Source: Haloferula sp. BvORR071
GTDB lineage: Bacteria > Verrucomicrobiota > Verrucomicrobiia > Verrucomicrobiales > Akkermansiaceae
DNA length: 64,000 nucleotides
Assembly: GCF_000739615.1 (NCBI RefSeq)
Contig: NZ_BATP01000020.1
Coordinates: forward strand, 1-64,000
Direction: 5' to 3'
The notes under the pieces are model-generated. The model did no database searches and was not told the DNA's origin. It saw only the letters and a program-made list of their open reading frames with translations. Position 1 is the stretch's first letter. The number at the start of each line of letters is the position of its first letter. Below are positions 48,201 through 53,661 of the stretch, in pieces. The position numbers and the translations under genes were made by a program.

Positions 48201-48315
48201 CCGGCACCGCAATATTGCGGCAATCGCCGCGGATCTAACCGCAGCACCGGAGCCGGCTGCGGCCGGAAGCACGATCCAGCGGGTAAACCGCGATGCCTAC
48301 CGCCGGAAGTCCTAA
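39247..48315 (+). CDS. Hybrid PKS-NRPS megasynthase KS-AT-ACP-AMT-C-A-MT-T
   Basis: 3022 residues. KS (10-430): Cys174 in TACSTS, His310 in EAHGTG, His348 in KTHIGH. AT (555-860): Ser651 in GHSVGE, with HAFH (745-748) indicating malonyl-CoA. ACP with Ser976 (SFDSLF). Class III aminotransferase (1130-1570): IFDEV (Asp1373) and PLP Lys1401. Condensation (1590-2010): HHLVCDG (1718-1724). Adenylation from 2035: A3 at 2190, code D-I-L-Q-L-G-V-I-W-K by hand, close to the published glycine code. A SAM methyltransferase (EIGCGTG 2546-2552) is inserted after A8, the N-methyltransferase position. A10 is Lys2905 and the carrier site is Ser2962. No KR, DH or ER was found. The expected chemistry is malonyl extension, beta-transamination, and addition of N-methylglycine. 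Confidence 0.95.
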   Translation: MNEELPPAEAIAVIGMSGRFPGAGNPDEFWQNLIAGKDSITRFESRVESDGSKYVGARSMFDKPDMFDASFFGIYPKEAELMDPQHRVFLECAWEAIEHGGYDPHAYAGMIGVYAGLSLNSYLLHNLGKAKELAKNYQVAEYQTMLGNDKDFLPVRVSYKLNLRGPSMTIQTACSTSLVAICQAATSLLTYQCDMALAGGVSISFPQQREYLYTEEGMVSGDGTVRAFDQGANGTVFGHGCGVVLLKRLSEAVADRDPILAVIKGWAVNNDGSDKIGFAAPGLNAQAEVIALAQASAGVSPQQVSYIEAHGTGTPLGDPIEIAALTKAFRDGGAVGNGYCAIGTGKTHIGHLDVAAGVTGLIKTIQQFRFGKIPALLHFTAPNPRIDFANSPLAPVAEMKEWLKNGTPRIAGVSAFGVGGTNAHVVMEEAPEVTATSGGRKQELFVLSAKTATALEAMSANLAAHMECGGMTPLSLRVGDAAVGGTGSAESESSPSQSGVVPPHSTGLSDVSYTLAMGRRAFPFRRHVVAGSVEEAVAKLREGAKSSAAPKAAKVAFLFPGQGSQYLNMGRELLAEPAFREAVDICASLLQGHLGLDIRETLYPSEATRDEAEQRIHQTWLTQPCIFVVEYALAKLWMSWGVQPCLLIGHSVGEYVAAVLAGTFSLPDALGLLAVRARLMQGLPSGAMLAVRQGVDELALPEGIYLAAINSPKLCTVSGSHEAIAAYQAELEEKKIVSRLLKTSHAFHSAMMEPMVAPFTAEAAKVRTNAPTIPWISTCTGKAMNATTLADASYWARQLRHEVRFTDALATAYAEQGLVLLEVGPGQALGPFARQHPDKGGATVISTLPASNTANDLADLLNAAGELWKAGTTLDWTAFFAGQERARVHLPTYPFERQSFWIDKSVEVEAPVAAPAGVAVPSPLSVSALPPSPPVMSAPADRRPDLAAKLRAIVLDLSGVAVEDDAATFTELSFDSLFLTQAAQAIQSRFGVKITFRQMLGELSSVAAIAVHLDKEMPAEVVSAPVAVAARVVAAPTTAALLPPAANGGTTIEQLMANQIQLMQALLESQRGATPAAVAPAASGNLPAVKWPVGHTRNAVTNTRFGPFKPIDKGENGGLTETQDKALSELISRYVRKTASSKAYTAEHREHYADPRAVAGFKSLWKEMVYPIVSARSKGAKIWDLDGNEYVDITMGFGTYFFGHSPDWLIEAVEKQLKTGIEIGPQSPIAGKLAKAICELTNMDRATFCNTGSEAVMAAMRLSRTITGRTRIAYFTGDYHGMFEEVLVRGAWVDGVYKAQPIAPGIPQSLVENMLVLDYADPASLEILRAHAHELAAVMVEPVQSRAPGLQPREFMQEVRAITKAAGTALIFDEVVTGFRCHPGGAQAYFGVDADLATYGKVIGGGMPIGVLAGKREYMDALDGGAWNYGDDSFPEVGVTFFAGTFVRHPLALAAAWRVVEHLKGEGPRLQIEVTERVDRLCRTLNDYLAAIGVPIRLPNFSAYAVIEHAPELKHASLLWYFLRERGVHVWEGRPLYFTTAHTDEDFDRIIRGFTEAVADMQAAGFLPGSSAVVEAPTVFPRRDVSLTTEAQREIFHSLMMGDDANCSYNESNVIRFEGELDAGALRTALADIVTRHPALRSSFSEDGQQQIFHAAPREAAVTAHDFSALTADVREMNWAQTKEDEARTPFDLVQGPLLRLQLAKLTADRHELLFTAHHLVCDGWSFGMILMELAQAYNARKASRLPMLPPAMSFADYARLELSNKDSEERGAAENFWVAKFSNGAPVLELPTDRARPQLKTYAGAMEAITLDAEGYARLKKASPKLGGTLFATLLGTFATLLHRLTGQDDLVIGVPAAGQTRVGRDELVGHCLNFLPLRLNTAAERSFRTFAAEVKEQVLEAYDHQDYTFGSLLKKLTLPRDTSRLPLVTVMFNIDKSGSDQIGFDGLGFDVATNPKRHVNFDLFFNLVQTDERMIVECEYNTDLHDAATIRRWLGCFEQLIESVTADGDTALQSLPILAATESKQVLVEWNATQREYPRTATLPCLISHVAARVPEKAAVSCGSQALTYGQLELRANAIAARLQIAGVKRGHLVGIHLERSTEMVAGLLAILKCGAAYVPMDPSFPAERLAFMVEDAHMPVILSQTSLHRELPASQATVLLADEIPGDASGFTSVKVDSEDTAYVIFTSGSTGRPKGVRIPHRAVVNFLNSMRREPGLRPDDVLLAVTTLSFDIAGLEIFLPVTTGAEVVIATREITIDGNRLAETISSKNITVLQATPATWRLLLEGGWSGKPGFKALVGGEAVPRDLVNRLAPLCGEIWNVYGPTETTIWSTTAQVFAGEGPVLIGRPIDNTQVYIVNNAMLPQPVGIAGELLIGGDGLAEGYHDRPDLTADRFITLQGVRLYRTGDLARWLPDGSIECLGRMDHQVKVRGFRIELGDIETHLEQHPAVAQAVAHVNDGRLIAYVKTGANGGNGSDGTAIWRDQWDLLYKSAIDQSGSDRLDRLDSVIAGWAGATDIDAQVGEWIDATAARLRKYGPRRIYEIGCGTGQILSRFASETEVYWASDISEVAIEALRKNWPHPHLKFFHRPADEFTDIPAQYFDTVVINSVAQYFPDANYLAKVLQGAAKCLRPGGRIFLGDIQSNALLAAHHAEILRERSPDGTTCRQLREKVAQRLARETELSLDPAWFDRVDVPGLAHAEIQLRRGRMANETTTYHYDVILHIGEKPAVQLVTKWRQWERLNLEQLEAILAEGPDELAIAGIPDVRLNSPLGFLRALEHSPEDGPLPFAPGVPGNALSAEALFAVAESTGYRAHVRWRGNGTAGLIDVIFLPAGSGALPLWPIQSTPAPLANVPWQDAPSASGGELPALLRLHLTGKLPDYMVPTAFVVLENFPLTPNGKVDRKALPAPGVGEEASARDIAQPKNETERQLVEIWKQVLGLKEIGATDDIFELGGDSILIFQISTRATRAGLKLTPAQVFRHRNIAAIAADLTAAPEPAAAGSTIQRVNRDAYRRKS

Positions 48316-48371
48316 CGCGAATCCGGAATTCCCAAGTTCCACCAATCGTGTTCATCCTCTCCTCCAGCCCG

Positions 48372-51300
48372 ATGAGCCAAGCGCCCCAGACCCAAGACGC
48401 GACTGCTGCCCCTGCCGGGGATGGTGAGGAGCTGCTTGCCTTCCCGGCGTCGATCGCGCAGCAGGTTTTCTGGTACCTCGAGCTGCTGCAGCCTGAGGTC
48501 ACGGCATTCAATATCCCAATGCGGTTCCGTCTGGAAGGGCCGCTCGAGCTTGGCCTGCTAGAGCGGAGCCTGCGAACAATCATCGAGCGCCACGAGGCAC
48601 TGCGGACGCACTTCGAGGAAGATGAGGGCGAGCTGCTGCAGATCGTGCGGCCAAATGCGAACTTGACGCTGCCGCTGCACGATCTCACGGCGCTCCCGGA
48701 GAACGAGCGGCAGGCGGAGGCGGATCTCCTAGGCAGCATCGAGGCGCAGCGGCCCTTCCATCTAGCGACCGGTCCGGCCTTCCGGGCAGAGCTGGTGCGG
48801 CTCTCGACCACGGTGCACATTTTGCATGTCACGGTGCATCATGCGCTCTTCGACGGCTCGTCGATGACGGTGCTGACTGAAGAGCTGGCGACGATCTATC
48901 AGGCCTATTTCGAGGGCCGCGATTGCCCACTCGATGCGCCGCCGATCCAGTATGGCGACTTCAGCGTGTGGCAGAAGGAGTTCCTGGCCGGGCCGGAGAT
49001 CGCCAAGCAACTGGCCTATTGGAAGCAGCGTCTGGCCGGGATGACCGAGCTGGACCTGCCAACCGACCGGCCGCGGCCTCCGGTGAAGACTTGGAGCGGT
49101 GATCTGATCTCCGCCCTGCTGCCGAAGGAGCTGACCCAGCGGCTGCAAGCGATCGCCTCGCGTCACGGGGCTACGCTCTATCATCTACTGCTCGCGGCGT
49201 ACAAGACCCTGCTCCACCGCTACAGTGGCAGCACGGACATCGCGATCGGCTCGCCGATCACAGGTCGCACGCGTGCCGAGCTGGAGCCACTGATCGGGGT
49301 TTTCATCAACTCGCTGATTCTGCGCAGCGATCTCTCTGGCGACCCTCCTTTCGAGTCGCTGCTCTGCCAAGTGCGGGATACCGCGCTGGAGGCGGTGGAG
49401 AACCAGGAATTGCCCTTCGAGTGCCTGGTGAGAGCGGTCAAACCGGAGCGTGATCCGAGCCGCAATCCGCTGTTCCAAGTGAATTTCACGCACCAGCGTT
49501 CTTTCGCGAAGGCCGGGCGCTTTGGCGGAGTCGAGCTGATCCCGATCCCCTCGCGCTCACCGGGCGCGATCTTCGACCTGCACTTCTTCATGGTCGAGCG
49601 GGCCGAAGGTTGGCGGGTGACCTGCGACTACAGCAGCGATCTCTTCGACCGAGCCACGGCGGAGCGGATGCTCGGCCACTACCGGCAGCTGCTGGAGAAC
49701 ATCGCGGCGGATCCGGCCAAGCCGATCTCGCAGCTGGAAATCCTGACGCCGGCGGAAAAGCAAACGATCCTCGGCGAGTGGGCGGGAAGCACCAGTGAGT
49801 ATCCACGCGATTCCAATATCGCGGCACTGTTCATCGAAACGGCGAAGGCGAATCCGGAGCGGACCGCACTGGTGTATGGATCGAGGTCCTTCACCTACTG
49901 GCAGATGCTGACGGAAGCCTCTGCCATCGCATCCAAACTGGAAGGCGCTGGCCTGCGCGCTGGAGAATTGGTGGCACTCAGCGCCAAGCCATCACCGGAG
50001 ATGATCACCGGCCTGCTAGGCATCCTGCTGGCTGGCGGTGCCTATGTGCCGCTGGATCCGGACTATCCGGCGGAGCGCTTCACGCTGCTGTTAGAGGAGA
50101 GCAGCGCAAAGCTGGCACTCGCGGCGCCCGGCTGCAGTGGAACCTTCGAAGGATGGCACGGCAAGGTGGTCGAGATCCCTCAAGCGGGTCACGCCTCACC
50201 CTTCAACGCCACGCCGGAGCCGTTGTTCGGAGCTGAGCATCCGGCCTACCTGCTCTTCACCTCCGGCTCGACTGGCACGCCGAAGGGCGTATTGGTGCCG
50301 CATCGTGCGGTGCTGCGCTTGGTGCGCGGTTGCGACTTTATTTCGATCACGCCGGAGGACGTCTTTCTGCAGGCCGCGCCCTTGTCCTTCGATGCGTCCA
50401 CAGTGGAGATCTGGGGCCCGCTGCTGAATGGCGGCAAGCTGGTGATCCCCTCCGGCGGGACCGGCTTGCAAGAAATCGCGAGCGCCGTGCGGGAGCAGGG
50501 CGTGACCACCCTGTGGCTCACCGCGGGCTTGTTCCAAGTGATGATTGAAGAGCACGCGGAGGCCCTGCGCGGCCTACGTTACTTGCTCGCGGGCGGCGAC
50601 GTCCTCTCTGTGCCACACGTGCGCCGCGCGCTGGAGATGCTGCCCGGCACCACGCTGATCAATGGCTACGGGCCCACCGAGAATACCACCTTCACCGCAT
50701 GCCACCGGATCTCGCTGGAGGATTGCGAACGGCCATCGATTCCGATTGGCCGCCCGATTGCGAATACCACAGTCTACATCGTCGATGAACAGGGCCGCAC
50801 ACTACCCGCCGGCATCCCTGGGGAACTGCTCACCGGCGGCGACGGCCTCGCGCTGGGCTATCACAACGATCCAGCCCTGACAGCAGAGCGCTTCATTTCG
50901 AACCCCTCGCTCTCCGCTCAAAGCTCCAGGCTCTACCGTACCGGAGATCTCTGCCGCTGGCTGGCGGATGGCACGATCGAATTCATCGGCCGGCGCGACC
51001 AACAGGTAAAGGTCCGCGGCTTCCGCATCGAACTAGGCGAGATCGAGGCTGCGCTCGCCTCGCATCCCGAGGTCCGCCAATCGAAGGTAGCGGTACGCGG
51101 CGCCAGCTCGGAAACGAAGCGGATCCTCGCTTGGGTGATGACCGAGCAGGGCAGCCTGCTGGATGCCAACTCCCTCTCGGCATGGCTGGCCACACGCCTA
51201 CCTGCCTATCTCCGCCCGGACGGCGTGGCGCTGGTGGAGCAGTTCCCGGTCACCGCAAATGGCAAGATCGACGTCGCCGCGCTGCCGGACCCCGCGCAGG

Positions 51301-52391
51301 CGGCGGCCAGCGAGAGCAAGCCCTTCTCCCCACCGCAGGGCGAAACCGAACAAAAGCTCGCCGCACTATGGAGCGAACTACTACAAGTTCCGGAAATCGG
51401 CCGCGATGATGACTTCTTCGCGCTCGGTGGCCACTCGCTAATGGCGCTGCGCCTATTCTCGCGGCTGAACCGCGAGTTTGGCCAAAGCTTGCCGCTTGCT
51501 GCGCTCTTGAATCATCCCACGGTGGCTCGCCTCGCCGCCTTGCTCGCGCCCCAAGACATCGCGGCAACTCCGGCTGCGGCCTCCAAGGGCAAAGGTCACT
51601 TGGTCACGCTCTCCCCGGAGGGCAGTGGCACTCCTCTTTTCTGCCTGCATGGCGGTGATGGAGGGGTGCTCTTCTACCGCGATCTGGCGGAGAAGATGCC
51701 AAAGTCCTACCCGCTGCACGCGATCGAGTCCCTGAACCTCAGCAATAGCGGGCCCATCCATCCAGGGTCGGTCGAAGAGACCGCAGCGGCTTATGTGCAA
51801 ATGCTTCTGAAGGTGCAGCCCGGCGGTCCCTATCGCCTCGCGGGCTATTCCTTCGGCGGCGTGGTCGCGCACGAGATGGCCTGTATCCTCCAGGAGCGCG
51901 GACATCAGGTAGAATTCGTCGGACTCTTCGACACCCACAATCCGGTCGCTCCCGCCAAGCGTTACACGCTGACCGGCCGCTTCAATGCCTTCTGGCAGCA
52001 GCAGCACGACTTGCCCTTGCCCGCGCGTCTCGAGCGCCTGCGCGAACGGATCGCCGAGGGCATCGCGACCAACCGCCGCGTGAAGGCCGAGCTGGCCGAA
52101 GCCTTCGGCAGCGGTCCGGCGGAGGCGCACAGCGACCTGCGCCGCGTGCAAGTGCGCGAGGAGAACTGGCGCGCCATGCAGGCCTACAAACCGCGACGCT
52201 TCCACGGCAAGCTGACCCTCTTCAAGGCGATAAGCTTGAGCGACAAGGTCCAGTGGCCGGAAGACTACGGTTGGCGCGAGTATGCCGGCGGCGGACTGGA
52301 AATCGTGCCAGTGCCCGGAGGCCACCTCACCCTCTTCAATTCCGAGAATGTGTCTGCGCTGGCTGCTGCCCTGGCGGCAAAGTTGGGTTGA
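48372..52391 (+). CDS. Terminating NRPS module C-A-T-TE
   Basis: 1339 residues from ATG48372; a GTG eight codons upstream is the only alternative, and neither has a clear ribosome site. Condensation domain at about 20-450 with HHALFDG (156-162). Adenylation at about 485-975: A3 SGSTGTPKG, A4 FDASTVEIWG, NGYGPTE, A8 RDQQVKVRGFRIELGE, and A10 NGKID. The hand-read code is D-A-V-W-L-A-G-T-F-K, closest to published valine-type codes. Carrier GGHSLMAL with Ser1022. Thioesterase at about 1080-1335: LFCLHGGDGG and GYSFGG with nucleophile Ser1160. The TE releases the product by hydrolysis or cyclisation. It is the last gene of the three-gene line, 56 bases after the PKS-NRPS gene, ending 13 bases from a converging gene. 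Confidence 0.94.
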   Translation: MSQAPQTQDATAAPAGDGEELLAFPASIAQQVFWYLELLQPEVTAFNIPMRFRLEGPLELGLLERSLRTIIERHEALRTHFEEDEGELLQIVRPNANLTLPLHDLTALPENERQAEADLLGSIEAQRPFHLATGPAFRAELVRLSTTVHILHVTVHHALFDGSSMTVLTEELATIYQAYFEGRDCPLDAPPIQYGDFSVWQKEFLAGPEIAKQLAYWKQRLAGMTELDLPTDRPRPPVKTWSGDLISALLPKELTQRLQAIASRHGATLYHLLLAAYKTLLHRYSGSTDIAIGSPITGRTRAELEPLIGVFINSLILRSDLSGDPPFESLLCQVRDTALEAVENQELPFECLVRAVKPERDPSRNPLFQVNFTHQRSFAKAGRFGGVELIPIPSRSPGAIFDLHFFMVERAEGWRVTCDYSSDLFDRATAERMLGHYRQLLENIAADPAKPISQLEILTPAEKQTILGEWAGSTSEYPRDSNIAALFIETAKANPERTALVYGSRSFTYWQMLTEASAIASKLEGAGLRAGELVALSAKPSPEMITGLLGILLAGGAYVPLDPDYPAERFTLLLEESSAKLALAAPGCSGTFEGWHGKVVEIPQAGHASPFNATPEPLFGAEHPAYLLFTSGSTGTPKGVLVPHRAVLRLVRGCDFISITPEDVFLQAAPLSFDASTVEIWGPLLNGGKLVIPSGGTGLQEIASAVREQGVTTLWLTAGLFQVMIEEHAEALRGLRYLLAGGDVLSVPHVRRALEMLPGTTLINGYGPTENTTFTACHRISLEDCERPSIPIGRPIANTTVYIVDEQGRTLPAGIPGELLTGGDGLALGYHNDPALTAERFISNPSLSAQSSRLYRTGDLCRWLADGTIEFIGRRDQQVKVRGFRIELGEIEAALASHPEVRQSKVAVRGASSETKRILAWVMTEQGSLLDANSLSAWLATRLPAYLRPDGVALVEQFPVTANGKIDVAALPDPAQAAASESKPFSPPQGETEQKLAALWSELLQVPEIGRDDDFFALGGHSLMALRLFSRLNREFGQSLPLAALLNHPTVARLAALLAPQDIAATPAAASKGKGHLVTLSPEGSGTPLFCLHGGDGGVLFYRDLAEKMPKSYPLHAIESLNLSNSGPIHPGSVEETAAAYVQMLLKVQPGGPYRLAGYSFGGVVAHEMACILQERGHQVEFVGLFDTHNPVAPAKRYTLTGRFNAFWQQQHDLPLPARLERLRERIAEGIATNRRVKAELAEAFGSGPAEAHSDLRRVQVREENWRAMQAYKPRRFHGKLTLFKAISLSDKVQWPEDYGWREYAGGGLEIVPVPGGHLTLFNSENVSALAAALAAKLG

Positions 52392-52404
52392 AGAGGCGGG
52401 TGCC

Positions 52405-53169
52405 TCACGGCTGGTAGTAACCAAAGCGATAAAACTCACGCGCTCCGAGCTTCAGCCCGAGGCTGGCATGACCGCCGGAATCCAGCACCACCGTGCGCTC
52501 CAAGTTCCAGCCGCTGAGCAAAGACGAGCGATAGACCTCGACGATGGCCTTTGGCTGCGGATTGCTCAGAATCAGAGTGCCACTCGCGTCCGGCCGCACC
52601 GAGAGTTGCGCGGCGATCGCTGCGGTCATCGCACCCTGCTCGCCGACCGGCAGCGGCGCTGAGATGAAGACATAGGTCGCATAGGCCAGGCCAGACTTCG
52701 GCGCTTGGCCGACTCCGAAGACGACTTGGCCACGGTAGAAAGCGATTTGGCCAAATACATGATTGGAATGCGGGACGTCGCTCTTCCACAAGGCCAGCGC
52801 CTCGGCGGCGCTTTCGCTGGGCACACCCGCCATGCTCTCCACGGTGTTGTTGTCGGGAGGATAATTCGAAGGCAGCGGATAGCCTTCATTGAGTACCCGC
52901 TGATTCGACCAGACACCACTCGGATTGCGGTGGTCGAAGAACTTCCGTGCCTGCGTGTCCTGGGCATGTTTGCGTGCAGCCAGACAAAGACGCGGATCCA
53001 GCACGACCTGGACGCGCTGCTGCAGCGCATCATCGCGAATCAGCCGGTAGAGCTCCGCCTCTTTTGCATTTGGTTGGAATACCTGCTGGGCTCCAGATTC
53101 CACCACCATGCTGATGATCGACGCCAGGGCAAACGCCAACCCCTTCGACAAATAAACATGTGTTTTCAT
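52405..53169 (-). CDS. Secreted CAP (SCP-like) domain protein
   Basis: 254 residues. Signal peptide about 1-27 (KGLAFALASIISMVVESGAQ). The CAP fold covers about 38-170: LDPRLCLAARKHAQDTQARKFFDHRN has the helix with a conserved His and the HxN-type turn, and the later strand QIAFYRGQVVFGVGQA follows SNHV. The usual CAP-core GEN signature is replaced by VESMAGVPSESAAEALALWK, so metal or lipid binding may be altered. The C-terminal 80 residues are a beta domain (SGTLILSNPQPKAIVEVYRS and onward). Bacterial CAP proteins are secreted with varied roles. No clear link to the converging NRPS gene. Confidence 0.82.
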   Translation of the reverse strand: MKTHVYLSKGLAFALASIISMVVESGAQQVFQPNAKEAELYRLIRDDALQQRVQVVLDPRLCLAARKHAQDTQARKFFDHRNPSGVWSNQRVLNEGYPLPSNYPPDNNTVESMAGVPSESAAEALALWKSDVPHSNHVFGQIAFYRGQVVFGVGQAPKSGLAYATYVFISAPLPVGEQGAMTAAIAAQLSVRPDASGTLILSNPQPKAIVEVYRSSLLSGWNLERTVVLDSGGHASLGLKLGAREFYRFGYYQP

Positions 53170-53346
53170 GGGATTAGGTGAACTACCTAAGATAATTCAT
53201 ATTTCCCAAGTGCAAGGCAGGGGCCCGCACCCCGACAGCTGCATTGCGAGTTGGTAGTCCGTGCGTGGTGCAAAGGATAGCAAATGCGCCACCGCGGTTG
53301 GCACCGGCTCTGCGGAACAAGCTCCAAGAACAACCCGAATGAAGTC

Positions 53347-53499
53347 ATGAGCATGGACCCGAAACGCAGCAAAAAACCCAGGAAGGAGTTGGCACCCGAC
53401 GATCCCAGCCGCGATGAGAATCACGACGAGAGTCGCATAAACCCCTTGGATTTTCCGGAGGATAAAGGTCAGCAAGGAGGCAAAGGCAAGAAGGGCTAG
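53347..53499 (+). CDS. Small hydrophilic protein, hypothetical
   Basis: 50 residues from ATG53347 (MSMDPKRSKKPRKELAPDD...), rich in Lys, Asp, Glu and Gly with no hydrophobic stretch; likely disordered. The frame also opens at 53284, but the extra 21 residues have a different composition. No family is recognised. A competing hydrophobic frame on the minus strand covers the same bases; codon composition favours this one slightly. Retained as a possible gene only. Confidence 0.35.
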   Translation: MSMDPKRSKKPRKELAPDDPSRDENHDESRINPLDFPEDKGQQGGKGKKG

Positions 53500-53508
53500 G
53501 AAATTGGA

Positions 53509-53524
53509 CCTGCACCTTTGCAGG
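53509..53524 (+). terminator. Small perfect hairpin after the 50-codon frame
   Basis: CCTGCA (53509-53514), loop CCTT, TGCAGG (53519-53524), starting 9 bases past the stop at 53499. A terminator for the small gene is possible, but there is no T tract after it, and it lies just before the palindrome at 53530. Confidence 0.3.
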
Positions 53525-53529
53525 ACTGC

Positions 53530-53554
53530 CGACGTTTGCAAATTGCAACCGTCG
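53530..53554. promoter_or_regulatory. 25-base palindrome upstream of GT4/GH130 operon
   Basis: CGACGTTTGCAA, a single central A, and TTGCAACCGTCG form two 12-base arms with one mismatch, about 108 bases before the glycosyltransferase ATG. The symmetry and central AT-richness are what a LacI- or GntR-type repressor site looks like. No regulator gene is adjacent. It may control the storage-glycan genes. Confidence 0.4.
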
Positions 53555-53661
53555 AAGGGGGATTTTGCAGCGTTCGCCCGGGAAACGATCGTTTATCTCC
53601 ATTGGGGCTCAAGACATGTCGGAGGACCTATCTCAGGCACGCCACCCGCTAGGGACGATGC

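Noticed and set aside
39805-48207. Minus-strand frames within the PKS/NRPS gene
   Set aside because: No domain or signal; all are antisense to well-defined megasynthase domains.
39247-48315. Search for ketoreductase, dehydratase or enoylreductase domains in the PKS module
   Set aside because: The space between ACP (976) and aminotransferase (1130) and between other domains is too short and shows no NADPH-binding motif.
53197-53541. Minus-strand 114-codon hydrophobic frame
   Set aside because: It has one possible membrane stretch but no family or start signal; the overlapping 50-codon plus frame is slightly more gene-like.
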